Source: Butyrivibrio sp. (GTDB lineage Bacteria; Bacillota; Clostridia; Lachnospirales; Lachnospiraceae). Taken from it: a stretch of 64,000 nt of DNA. The notes under the pieces are model-generated. The model made no database searches and was not told where the DNA came from. It worked only from the letters and a program-made list of their open reading frames with translations. The stretch is taken from NCBI GenBank assembly GCA_015056575.1, contig SVGA01000001.1, forward strand, positions 1 through 64,000. Reading direction: 5' to 3'. Both the position numbers and the translations under genes were made by a program. This document shows, in pieces, positions 36,248 through 45,065 of the stretch (its first letter is position 1; every line of letters begins with the position of its first letter).

Positions 36248-36306
36248 TTATATAGTTTTATGTAGAATTATGTAGATTATGTAGAATTATATAGAATTAT
36301 ATAGAC
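36248..36306. repeat. Short tandem TTATRTAGA repeats
   Basis: Six 9-12-base units of TTATGTAGAA or TTATATAGAA stand head to tail in the 250-base gap after the ATPase gene. I see nothing else in the gap apart from the promoter at 36334. Confidence 0.7.
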
Positions 36307-36333
36307 CCCGGTGCCCGAAAGAACATCCTAAAT

Positions 36334-36362
36334 TTGCCTATCTATCCCATAAATGTTAAAAT
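36334..36362 (+). promoter_or_regulatory. Promoter of the GH25 gene
   Basis: TTGCCT, 17-base spacer, TAAAAT. It lies 62 bases upstream of the ATG at 36425. Confidence 0.6.
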
Positions 36363-36424
36363 TCAATGATAAGATATAGTGGCTGTAGTATGTCCACCAC
36401 AAGATATTGGTATGGGGAAAAGGT

Positions 36425-39400
36425 ATGAAAAAAGGATTAGGAATATTTAACAGGAAAACCCGCAGGAGACGCCCTGCGAAAAGACAGGATAATTACAGGC
36501 GGGATGATTACTACCGCAACGACGATGCGGATTACGCCGATGACGTTGATTACGAGGATGATGCGGAGTATGAGGATGAATACGCCGACGAAGATTATCC
36601 TGACGAGGATTATGAAGACGGCGAGTACGCCGATGAAGATTATCCTGACGAGGATTATGAAGACGGCGAGTACGCCGATGAAGATTTCTCTGACGAGGAT
36701 TATGAAGATGGCGAGTATGCCGATGAGGATTATCCTGAAGAAGACCATGAAGATGGTAATAATTACGATAATGCCGCGGATGACGATGACGAGCCCTTCA
36801 TAGAGACCGAGTCCTGGAATTCGGAAGCCGTAGATAAGGCTGTAGGAATAGAAGAACCCGAAGAAATTGAGGAATCACCGGCGTTCAGCGAAGGTTCCAA
36901 CATCATTCATGTTGCAGCCTTTGACAGGATTGCCAACAACATAACCGATGATCGCGGTTCTCAAAACGATGACGCGGCAAAGACCGCGACTGCAGCGAAT
37001 ATAGATGCAGAGAGCATATCAGCAGAGACCAAAGCGTTAGATAATACTGCTTCCCTCGATAATGCAGCCTACTCTGACGAGGAGTACTACGAGGACGAGG
37101 ATTACTCCGATAAGGAGGATTATCGCGAGGAAGAGAAGCAGGATTACTCCGAGGAAGATGTTTCCGACGGGGATGATTATGACCCGGAGTACGATGAGGA
37201 TGACGACTCCTACGAAGATGAAGAATTCGAGCGCGAGTACGGCGATGAATCCGATGACGACTACCCTGAGGATGATGAGTTCGACAGGGAGCATAGCGAC
37301 GACGATCGCTACGACGAGGATGATGAAGATGATCGCTACGCCGCAGCAGGTTTAGGTGCAAAGGCTTGCAGAGACAGTCGCAATGCCCGCGGATCTGCCA
37401 GCCGCTCAGGCAGGAACTCCCGCCATGAACTGAACTACCGCGATTCTCGCAACGCAGGGAGAGATTTCCGAAGGAACACCCGCCGCAAGTCAGGAGCCGG
37501 CGCAGCTTTTGCGGCAGCAGGAGCCAAGATCGTTGAATTTTTCAAGAACACCGGCGCAGTGGAGCGCATCGCCATGTTTGTGGCGCTGCTGCTTTTGATC
37601 TGCGGTATTTCCCTTGCAGGCTTTTATTCAAAGGCTCTGGACAGAAAGAGTGATATCGACGCTTTCGCCGAGATTGGCCAGTCCCTCAGTGAGACCACCA
37701 TCATCGGACAGAGCGGTCTTATTGCCATGGCGGATGCTCAGAAGGCCAAGGCTCTGGCCGCCGGCATGATTGAAGAGGAAGAAGAGCAGCTCGAGGAAGA
37801 GGTTATTGAGGAGAACGAGACCATAAGCGTCAAGGTGACTCTTACCTCCATCAAGAGTGATATGAAGGTGAAGTTCATCAACTCTGAAACCAAGAAGCTC
37901 ATCAGCAATGTTCACTTCGAGATAGATGTTGTGACCCCTGATGGAACAAAGGTCACCTATGACGATCACGACAAAGACGGAATCATTTACAAGAAGGACA
38001 TAACCGCCGGCAAGTACAAGATCACACCCAAGGCCCTGTCCTCCGAATATGAGAACTACAAGCTGGATACCTCCACTCAGACTCTCACGGTAAAAGACAC
38101 GGTGGAGATGAAAGCGGTTGATGTCAGCGATGAGATCAAGAAAGAATCTCAGATAAATGCGGCCGTTGAGGATACGGCCGAGAAAACAGCTGTGGAATCC
38201 CAGCTTACCGATACGGTTGAGTGGGTGGAGAGCAACCAGAACAGCTCATCCTCCAGCCAGGAGAAATACAAGTACGAAGAGATCAACAGAAGCGATATTC
38301 CTGCCCCTTACACCTCAGGAAAGGCAACCGGAACAAATGTATATACCGCAGCAAGGACCAAGGTTGTTTCATCACTGACTTACCTTGGAAGAACAGAGGG
38401 AGGCGGAACAGAATCTTCTCAGCCTTCCGAGGGCGGAAGCACCGGCGAAGGCGGCTCGGGCAATAGCAGCGAGAGCGGAAACGCCGGTGAAGGCGGCTCC
38501 TCCGAGGGTGGAAATACAGGCGGTGGATCATCTGAAGGCGGTAATGAAGGCGGCTCCCAGGAAGAGCTGTACAGCATGGAAGTAACCCCTTCAAGCATCA
38601 CCCTGAAGGAAGGCGAAGAGGCAACCATCAGCGTGGCAGGACCTTCAAGCCCTGAGTTCAGTTCCTCCGACAGCGGCGTCGCTTCGGTATCAGGCGGCAA
38701 GGTGACAGCTGTCAAAGCCGGAGATGCCACCATTACAGTAAGCGCATCGGGATACAAGTCAGTTACGGTGAGCGTTCATGTTGAAACAGCACCGGAACCT
38801 ACTCCTGCTCCCGAGCCGGCAGACGCGGAGAAAAAGAGCTTTAAGATAAGCAAGAGTGAGCTTGTCCTCAAGAAGGGCGACAAGGAGAAGATTTCGGTAA
38901 GTGATGCTCCTTCCAAGATCACCTTTGAGACTTCCGATACCAAGATAGCGACAATTGCCGAAGACGGTACCGTTACTGCAGTTGCATCAGGTACAGCAAC
39001 CATTACGCTCAAGGCTGACGGTTACAACGATGGCAAGGTAACTGTCAAGGTTTCCGAATCCGACAAATACACCATGGAGCTCAACGCCACCAAGATAACC
39101 CTGAAGGTTGGCGGAACCTCCATCATAACAGCCAAGGGCCCCGAGAAGGTGACCTTCAAGTCCTCCAAGGATTCCGTTGCCACCGTTGACAAGAACGGCA
39201 AAGTAACCGCTGTCGCACCGGGAAGCGCAACGATCACCGTATCCTCCGACAAATATGAGGATGCCAAGGTTGAAGTGGTTGTCGAAGGCAACAAGACGGT
39301 CTTAAAGGATAAGGACGGAAACGTCGTTTACATCAAAAATGACGACGGCAGTTACAGAGAAGCCACCTACGATGATTATTACGGCAAGAAAACTCTTTAC

Positions 39401-40156
39401 CTTCGCAAAGAAAACAAGGACAACAACGGCACAAGATACGGCTGGTGGACCATAAACGGAAACACCTATTACTACGACAAAAACGGAAATTATGTGACCG
39501 GTGAACAGGTCATTCAGGGAGCCAAGTACTCCTTTAACGGCGAGGGCGTGCTGTCATCATCCTCCGGCGTCATGGGTATCGACGTCAGCAAGTGGAACGG
39601 CAGTATCAACTGGGCTCAGGTCAGGAATTCCGGTGTTAAATTTGTTATCATAAGATGCGGCTACAGAGGTTCATCTGCAGGAGCACTTATCGAGGACCCT
39701 AAGTTCAGGGCCAACATCCAGGGTGCAACCGCTGCAGGCCTTAAGGTCGGCGTGTATTTCTTCACTCAGGCTGTGAACGAAGTGGAAGCAGTAGAAGAGG
39801 CTTCCATGGCCATCAGTCTGGTTAGGGGCTATGGCCTGAGCTATCCCATCTATCTTGATGTAGAGGGCAGCGGCGGCCGCGGAGACAGGATTTCTCCCAG
39901 CCAGAGAACCGCCAATATCAAGGCATTTTGCGGAACTGTTCAGAATGCAGGCTACAGAGCCGGAGTTTACGCCAACAAGACCTGGTTTACCAGCCAGATC
40001 AACACCGGAGCCCTTACCAACTACAAGATCTGGCTTGCCCAGTACGCAGCTTCGGTTACCTACAACGCCACCAGATACGACATGTGGCAGTATACTTCAA
40101 AGGGCAGGATTGCCGGCATTTCCGGCAACGTTGATATGAATATCTCCTACAATTAA
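36425..40156 (+). CDS. Membrane-anchored GH25 muramidase with acidic Tyr-rich tail and BIG2 repeats
   Basis: ATG 36425 follows GGGGAAAAGG. Residues 1-380 would be cytoplasmic: a basic RRRRPAKR start, then very acidic, Tyr-rich sequence including about four 15-residue repeats ADEDYPDEDYEDGEY (45-bp DNA units from 36584). One membrane helix follows (about 381-401, MFVALLLLICGISLAGFY). Outside come a beta domain, a Gly/Ser/Glu linker, three BIG2 domains (about 720-960), a choline-binding-like repeat (GWWTINGNTYYYDKNGNYV) and a C-terminal GH25 lysozyme domain (about 1050-1243) with GIDVSKWNG, YFFTQAV and YLDVEG carrying the catalytic acids. It should cut peptidoglycan glycan strands. The long acidic inner tail is unusual. 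Confidence 0.85.
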   Translation: MKKGLGIFNRKTRRRRPAKRQDNYRRDDYYRNDDADYADDVDYEDDAEYEDEYADEDYPDEDYEDGEYADEDYPDEDYEDGEYADEDFSDEDYEDGEYADEDYPEEDHEDGNNYDNAADDDDEPFIETESWNSEAVDKAVGIEEPEEIEESPAFSEGSNIIHVAAFDRIANNITDDRGSQNDDAAKTATAANIDAESISAETKALDNTASLDNAAYSDEEYYEDEDYSDKEDYREEEKQDYSEEDVSDGDDYDPEYDEDDDSYEDEEFEREYGDESDDDYPEDDEFDREHSDDDRYDEDDEDDRYAAAGLGAKACRDSRNARGSASRSGRNSRHELNYRDSRNAGRDFRRNTRRKSGAGAAFAAAGAKIVEFFKNTGAVERIAMFVALLLLICGISLAGFYSKALDRKSDIDAFAEIGQSLSETTIIGQSGLIAMADAQKAKALAAGMIEEEEEQLEEEVIEENETISVKVTLTSIKSDMKVKFINSETKKLISNVHFEIDVVTPDGTKVTYDDHDKDGIIYKKDITAGKYKITPKALSSEYENYKLDTSTQTLTVKDTVEMKAVDVSDEIKKESQINAAVEDTAEKTAVESQLTDTVEWVESNQNSSSSSQEKYKYEEINRSDIPAPYTSGKATGTNVYTAARTKVVSSLTYLGRTEGGGTESSQPSEGGSTGEGGSGNSSESGNAGEGGSSEGGNTGGGSSEGGNEGGSQEELYSMEVTPSSITLKEGEEATISVAGPSSPEFSSSDSGVASVSGGKVTAVKAGDATITVSASGYKSVTVSVHVETAPEPTPAPEPADAEKKSFKISKSELVLKKGDKEKISVSDAPSKITFETSDTKIATIAEDGTVTAVASGTATITLKADGYNDGKVTVKVSESDKYTMELNATKITLKVGGTSIITAKGPEKVTFKSSKDSVATVDKNGKVTAVAPGSATITVSSDKYEDAKVEVVVEGNKTVLKDKDGNVVYIKNDDGSYREATYDDYYGKKTLYLRKENKDNNGTRYGWWTINGNTYYYDKNGNYVTGEQVIQGAKYSFNGEGVLSSSSGVMGIDVSKWNGSINWAQVRNSGVKFVIIRCGYRGSSAGALIEDPKFRANIQGATAAGLKVGVYFFTQAVNEVEAVEEASMAISLVRGYGLSYPIYLDVEGSGGRGDRISPSQRTANIKAFCGTVQNAGYRAGVYANKTWFTSQINTGALTNYKIWLAQYAASVTYNATRYDMWQYTSKGRIAGISGNVDMNISYN

Positions 40157-40173
40157 CCTTCTTGGGAGGAACA

Positions 40174-41682
40174 ATGACAAGTTACGAGCATAAAAAAGAG
40201 GGAGTTGCATTCAGCATAGGTGCCTTCGGGCTTTCTGCAGCTTTTTTCCTGGGACTGGCAATCCTGGACGGCCCTGTGTGGTGCGTGGACAGCCCCAGCT
40301 ACACCGAAATGACCTTCGTCAGAGAGCCCCTGTACCCGCTGTTTCTGTGGTGCCTTCGCATGATCTGCGAGAAAACCGGCTTCACGGGCCTTATGTACGG
40401 ACAGGAGCGCTACCTCTTTGTGGCAGTGATCATCCAGAGCATAATCTGGGTGATCGCAACCTATGCCCTTGGCCGTTTCGTCTACAGACAGGCCTCAAAA
40501 TCTCTCTCCGGGAAAAGAGCCATCACTTTAGGCTTCATAGCGGTCCTTTCCCAGATTGCGGTGGCATCCCTCAACAGATTTGTCGCAGGCAGAGGCTCCA
40601 TGTATTCCGAGTCCATCATGACGGAATCCCTCGCCATGCCGCTTTTTATCATGTTTAACATCACTCTCATCGAGAGCTTCATCGATTACGACAAGAACGC
40701 CTTCATCCGCCTTGCCATCATGGGCTTCCTTATTGCAAGCATTCGCAAGCAGATGCTGATAACCCTGATAATCTGGGGCGGCTGCGCTTTTGTTATGTAT
40801 CTTTTTGTCAAAAGATATCGCGATCTGCGGAAATTTCTTCTGGTGCTTTTGGCAATTCTTATTTCTTTTACAGCAATAAATCTGATGGACAGAACCTATA
40901 ACTATGCCGTAAGAGGCGTGTTTACCGGCCATGTTGGAGACAGCAAGGGCGGTCTTAATACTGTGCTTTACACGGCTCTTCCGGAGGATCGGGAGCTCTT
41001 TTCCCCGCTGGAGGATGAGTATCCCGGAATTACACAGCTCTACGATGAGATCTACAGTGAGTGTATAGAGCAGGGGCTGACTATAGATTTCGCACAGGGC
41101 TATGAGTTAAAAGAAAAGTCCACAGTCTTTAACAGCGACTGGACAGCCATGGTTGAGCATTACGCACAGGCCTACGATATCATCGGCTTTGACGTGGTGC
41201 TGCCTGCAGGGGACAGGTATGTGGCACGGACATTTCCGGAACTTGATGAGGTTCACGCCCAGATCATGGAGAACCGGGTGGAGAAGGTTCTTTTCCGGAC
41301 TCTTCTAAAAGAGGCGTTTCACAAGATCGTCACCGGGCAGGACAGAGGTATAGCTTATGTATTCTGGGGAAATGTGCTAAAGGCATTTGTTATCTCCAAT
41401 GCCAACATGTATCCCAAGGTGCTGATATCGGTATCGGTTGTTATGTATGGAATCTTCCTGGGGCTGATGATCTGGACAGGAATAAGAAACCTGAAAGGAA
41501 GAGGCATACCCGAAGGTCGGAAAAACTTTGGAAGATTTGTGCTGGTGATGGGCTTTGTTGTTATGGCGGGAATCATTGTAAACTGCTTTATTACAGGCTC
41601 AATGATATTCCCTCAGGGGCGGTACATGTGTTATAGCATGGGTCTCTTCTACTTGACTCTTTCTTGTGCTATACTATGTTAG
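40174..41682 (+). CDS. Polytopic membrane protein, GT-C-like
   Basis: The start is the ATG at 40174, preceded by GGGAGGA; the track's TTG at 40162 overlaps that site. The 502-residue protein has about ten hydrophobic segments and, after the first helix, WCVDSPSYTEMTFVREPLYP, an acidic loop of the kind seen in GT-C glycosyltransferases. ASLNRFVAGRGSMYSESIMTES is a second candidate functional loop. It sits between the muramidase gene and the rhamnose genes. Substrate unknown. Confidence 0.6.
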   Translation: MTSYEHKKEGVAFSIGAFGLSAAFFLGLAILDGPVWCVDSPSYTEMTFVREPLYPLFLWCLRMICEKTGFTGLMYGQERYLFVAVIIQSIIWVIATYALGRFVYRQASKSLSGKRAITLGFIAVLSQIAVASLNRFVAGRGSMYSESIMTESLAMPLFIMFNITLIESFIDYDKNAFIRLAIMGFLIASIRKQMLITLIIWGGCAFVMYLFVKRYRDLRKFLLVLLAILISFTAINLMDRTYNYAVRGVFTGHVGDSKGGLNTVLYTALPEDRELFSPLEDEYPGITQLYDEIYSECIEQGLTIDFAQGYELKEKSTVFNSDWTAMVEHYAQAYDIIGFDVVLPAGDRYVARTFPELDEVHAQIMENRVEKVLFRTLLKEAFHKIVTGQDRGIAYVFWGNVLKAFVISNANMYPKVLISVSVVMYGIFLGLMIWTGIRNLKGRGIPEGRKNFGRFVLVMGFVVMAGIIVNCFITGSMIFPQGRYMCYSMGLFYLTLSCAILC

Positions 41683-41726
41683 TTAAACTATGATTTTTGA
41701 TACTTTAAGATGAAAGGAAATCCTAA

Positions 41727-42812
41727 ATGAGAACTTATCTTGTTACCGGTGGAGCAGGCTTCATCGGCTCAAACTACATTCACTATATGTTCAAAAAGTA
41801 CGGAGATGAGATCCGTATCATCAACGTGGATGTTCTGACCTACGCAGGAAACCTTGAGAACCTCAAGGACCTGGAGGGCCGTGACAATTACACCTTTGTC
41901 AGGGCTGACATCTGCGACAGAGATGCTATCAACAAGATCTTTGAGGAGAATGACATCGACAGAGTCGTTCATTTTGCCGCCGAGAGCCACGTTGACAGAT
42001 CCATCGTAAATCCTGAGGTCTTCGTACAGACCAATGTTCTCGGAACAGCTACAATGCTCAACGCAGCCAAGAAAGCCTGGGAGCTTCCCGATGGCTCTTT
42101 TAAAGAGGGCAAGAAGTTCCTCCACGTATCCACAGACGAGGTTTACGGATCACTGGATGATGATCCCAACGCATATTTCTATGAGACAACACCTTACGAT
42201 CCCCACAGCCCTTACTCAGCAAGTAAGGCAAGTTCGGACATGCTGGTGAAGGCTTACATGGACACTTACAAGTTCCCTGCCAACATCACCAACTGCTCCA
42301 ACAACTACGGGCCTTTCCAGTTTCCCGAGAAGCTGATCCCTCTTATCATAAACAATGCTCTCGCGGGAAAAGACCTGCCGGTATACGGGGACGGCAAGAA
42401 CGTCCGCGACTGGCTGTATGTTGAGGACCACGCCAAGGCCATCGACATGGTTCAGGAGAAGGGCAGGCTTTTTGAGACTTACAACGTAGGCGGACACAAC
42501 GAGAAGCAGAACATTGAGATCGTTAAGACTATAATCGATGTTCTGAGAGATGAGCTGGATGATTCGGATCCCCGCAAGGAGAAGCTTTCTTACGATCTTA
42601 TCAAGTACGTCACAGACAGAAAGGGCCACGACCGCCGATATGCCATCGCCCCCGACAAGATCAAGAAAGAGATTGGCTGGGAGCCGGAGACCATGTTCAA
42701 GGAAGGCATCCGCAAGACCATCAAGTGGTACTTCGATAATCAGGAGTGGATGGAGCACGTTACCAGCGGAGATTATGAGAAATACTACGAGAAAATGTAT
42801 GCTAACAGGTAA
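41727..42812 (+). CDS. rfbB: dTDP-glucose 4,6-dehydratase
   Basis: An N-terminal Rossmann motif TGGAGFIGSNY, HFAAESHVDRS, the STDEVYGS segment and the catalytic YSASKASSD (YxxxK) identify RmlB/RfbB. At 361 residues it is full length. It converts dTDP-glucose to dTDP-4-keto-6-deoxyglucose, the second step toward dTDP-L-rhamnose. ATG follows AAAGGAAA. rfbA follows after a 54-base gap that contains a fragment of the hairpin repeat family. Confidence 0.95.
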   Translation: MRTYLVTGGAGFIGSNYIHYMFKKYGDEIRIINVDVLTYAGNLENLKDLEGRDNYTFVRADICDRDAINKIFEENDIDRVVHFAAESHVDRSIVNPEVFVQTNVLGTATMLNAAKKAWELPDGSFKEGKKFLHVSTDEVYGSLDDDPNAYFYETTPYDPHSPYSASKASSDMLVKAYMDTYKFPANITNCSNNYGPFQFPEKLIPLIINNALAGKDLPVYGDGKNVRDWLYVEDHAKAIDMVQEKGRLFETYNVGGHNEKQNIEIVKTIIDVLRDELDDSDPRKEKLSYDLIKYVTDRKGHDRRYAIAPDKIKKEIGWEPETMFKEGIRKTIKWYFDNQEWMEHVTSGDYEKYYEKMYANR

Positions 42813-42814
42813 CA

Positions 42815-42834
42815 AAGTGGAGCAATCCGTATCA
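42815..42834. repeat. Fragment of the GCGCAGCGGA hairpin family
   Basis: AGTGGAGCAATCCGTATCAT differs by one base from the 3' half of the hairpin at 46100-46134. Only the right arm and part of the loop are kept. It sits directly behind the rfbB stop. Confidence 0.6.
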
Positions 42835-42866
42835 TACATGACAATTCTTTACAAGGAGGGCATTCC

Positions 42867-43736
42867 ATGAAGGGAATTATTCTTGCAGGCGGTTCCGGGA
42901 CAAGACTTTATCCTCTTACCAGAGCCATGTCCAAGCAGATGATGCCTGTCTATGACAAGCCTATGATCTATTATCCTCTGTCAACACTGATGCTGGCGGG
43001 GATCAGAGAAGTGCTTATAATTTCAACCCCCAGAGATCTGCCCATGTTTGAGGAACTCTTCGGAACAGGGGAGCAGCTGGGTATGAAATTCAGTTATGCT
43101 GTTCAGGAGCAGCCCCGTGGTCTTGCTGATGCATTTATTATCGGTGCAGACTTTATCGGATCGGACAGCGTAGCCCTGGTTCTTGGGGACAATATCTTTT
43201 ACGGACAGAGTTTTAGTAAGCTCCTTCGCGAGGTGGCTTCCCGTGAAAGCGGAGCTACGATCTTTGGCTACTATGTTCGCGACCCCAGAGCTTACGGCGT
43301 CGTTGAGTTTGATGAAAACGGCAAGGCGATCAGTATCGAGGAGAAGCCCGAACACCCAAAGAGCAATTATGCGGTTCCGGGACTTTACTTCTACGACAAC
43401 AAGGTTGTGGAGATTGCCAAAAATGTTAAACCCTCACCACGAGGTGAGATAGAGATAACTAGTATTAACAATGAGTACCTTTCAAGAGGCGAGCTTCGGG
43501 TGGAGACCATGGGGCGCGGATTTGCATGGCTTGATACAGGTAACCACGACTCACTGCTTGATGCTTCGGATTTCGTATGCGCCTTCCAGAAGAGACAGGG
43601 CCTGTACATCTCCTGCATCGAGGAGATTGCCTACAAGAGAGGCTTCATTGACAAGGAGCAGCTGCTCAAGCTGGCTGAGCCCCTTATGAAGACAGACTAC
43701 GGCAAATACCTGGTTGAGGTTGCTAACGGGCTGTGA
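42867..43736 (+). CDS. rfbA: Glucose-1-phosphate thymidylyltransferase
   Basis: The start [20 protein letters not shown] with [19 protein letters not shown] is the RmlA signature. [19 protein letters not shown] and [15 protein letters not shown] are also family motifs. The 289 residues are full length. It makes dTDP-glucose from dTTP and glucose-1-phosphate, the substrate for RfbB. ATG follows AAGGAGGGC. Confidence 0.95.
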   Translation: MKGIILAGGSGTRLYPLTRAMSKQMMPVYDKPMIYYPLSTLMLAGIREVLIISTPRDLPMFEELFGTGEQLGMKFSYAVQEQPRGLADAFIIGADFIGSDSVALVLGDNIFYGQSFSKLLREVASRESGATIFGYYVRDPRAYGVVEFDENGKAISIEEKPEHPKSNYAVPGLYFYDNKVVEIAKNVKPSPRGEIEITSINNEYLSRGELRVETMGRGFAWLDTGNHDSLLDASDFVCAFQKRQGLYISCIEEIAYKRGFIDKEQLLKLAEPLMKTDYGKYLVEVANGL

Positions 43737-43780
43737 CTGTGAACACCTGACGAAGTTTTTTTGAGTCTGGTGAGAACGTC

Positions 43781-43900
43781 GTTCCGTCGAGCCTGCTTGC
43801 AGGCGAGAGCGGAACTTCCTTGTTAAAATGGAATTTTCTCACGAGAGCGGAACTTCCTTGTTAAAATGGAATTATCTCGCGAGAGCGGAACTTCCTTGTT
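43781..43900. repeat. Hairpin followed by 38-bp tandem repeats
   Basis: GTTCCG-TCGA-GCCTG-CTTG-CAGGC-GAGA-GCGGAAC (43781-43815) folds into a two-part hairpin. Its right arm begins a 38-bp unit (CGAGAGCGGAACTTCCTTGT...) repeated from 43804, 43842 and 43880, the last copy incomplete. The array ends 14 bases before the next gene's ATG, just ahead of its TTAGGAGG site. Confidence 0.75.
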
Positions 43901-43913
43901 TTAGGAGGAACAT

Positions 43914-44420
43914 ATGGACAGCAAGGTCTTTCGGATGGCAATCCTGACCATCATAAGCGCCTTTATTCTGGTGCTGGTGATCGTGTACGCCACCAATACA
44001 GACAAAATAAACAGTATATTCGGATGGGGAGACAGGAAGACCACTCAGGTCCGGGAGGCTGCCACCGAAGCCACTGCTGAGATTATCTATGGCGAGCAGA
44101 TCGGTGATAATCTCGGAGCCTTCATGTATGACGAAGAGTTTTTTGATGAGACCGAGAAGATTCCTGCGGTTGTAGTGATCCAGAAGGCATCGGGCCAAAG
44201 CAGCGACACCACTGACGAAAGTGGGATTGCCGCTTCATCAGAGGAAGAGGACAGAGCAGGCACCGGAATGGCCGTGGTTGGAGAACTCCAGAATCCCAAT
44301 CCGGAAGGAACATCCCAACCGCCCGTAGACGCTGACGGATATCTTACAACCCCTCCTACGGCACCACCCGGAGGATTCGGAGAGTTTATCCCCGGCGGCA
44401 GCGTAGTGGGATCGCCGTAA
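43914..44420 (+). CDS. Small membrane-anchored protein of unknown function
   Basis: The 168-aa protein has one N-terminal membrane helix (about residues 8-26, ILTIISAFILVLVIVYA) and an outside part rich in Ala, Glu, Ser and Thr, ending in a Pro/Gly-rich tail (LTTPPTAPPGGFGEFIPGG). Conserved-looking stretches are YGEQIGDNLGAFMYDEEFF and PAVVVIQKA. I do not recognise a family. It lies between rfbA and rfbC behind a tandem repeat array, with TAGGAGG as ribosome binding site, so it is probably co-expressed with the cluster. Confidence 0.65.
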   Translation: MDSKVFRMAILTIISAFILVLVIVYATNTDKINSIFGWGDRKTTQVREAATEATAEIIYGEQIGDNLGAFMYDEEFFDETEKIPAVVVIQKASGQSSDTTDESGIAASSEEEDRAGTGMAVVGELQNPNPEGTSQPPVDADGYLTTPPTAPPGGFGEFIPGGSVVGSP

Positions 44421-44516
44421 GCTCTTTTTCCAAAGATATATCAGGCGAGATAGAAATGACTCATTTACAAAGATGAGTTACAAATTACAGAATAAACAAA
44501 TTGGAGATGAATAGAA

Positions 44517-45065
44517 ATGGGACAGATTACAGTAGAGACATGTGAAATAGAGGGACTTAAGGTCATTACACCCAAGGTTTTCGGTGATGCCAGAGGATAT
44601 TTTATGGAGACCTACAACAAGAACGATTTTGTTGCGGCAGGCATCGATGTTGAGTTCGTTCAGGACAATCAGTCAGCCAGCAGCAAGGGCGTGCTTCGCG
44701 GGCTTCATTTCCAGAAGAAATTCCCTCAGGATAAGCTGGTCCGCTGCATCAACGGTGAGGTATTTGATGTGGCTGTAGACCTTCGTAAGGATTCCAAGAC
44801 ATTTGGAAAATGGTTCGGAGTTGTGCTTTCAGCAGAGAATAAGAAGCAGTTCTTTATTCCTAAGGGCTTTGCCCATGGATTTTTGGTATTATCCGATTAT
44901 GCGGAGTTTGCTTACAAGTGCTCTGATTTCTATCATCCCGATGATGAGGGCGGCCTTAAGTGGGATGATCCCGATATCGGCGTAGAATGGCCTCTTTGGG
45001 ATGGCATTAAGCTTAATCTTTCCGAGAAAGATACAAAGTGGGGAGGAATCAAGGAGTTTTGTTAA
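44517..45065 (+). CDS. rfbC: dTDP-4-dehydrorhamnose 3,5-epimerase
   Basis: DARGYFMETYNKNDF, FVQDNQSASSKGVLRGLHFQ (catalytic His in LRGLHFQ), VDLRKDSKTFGKW and PKGFAHGFLVLSD are the RmlC signatures. 182 residues, full length. It is the third step of dTDP-L-rhamnose synthesis; the fourth gene, rfbD, is not seen in this window. ATG follows TTGGAGATG. The next gene overlaps its 3' end. Confidence 0.95.
   Translation: MGQITVETCEIEGLKVITPKVFGDARGYFMETYNKNDFVAAGIDVEFVQDNQSASSKGVLRGLHFQKKFPQDKLVRCINGEVFDVAVDLRKDSKTFGKWFGVVLSAENKKQFFIPKGFAHGFLVLSDYAEFAYKCSDFYHPDDEGGLKWDDPDIGVEWPLWDGIKLNLSEKDTKWGGIKEFC

Noticed and set aside
36437-36748. 103-aa hydrophobic minus-strand ORF
   Set aside because: It is the complement of the Asp/Glu/Tyr repeats of the GH25 gene, which necessarily reads as Ile/Val/Phe on the other strand.
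43804-43900. CRISPR array
   Set aside because: The 38-bp units are directly adjacent without unique spacers and no cas genes are near.
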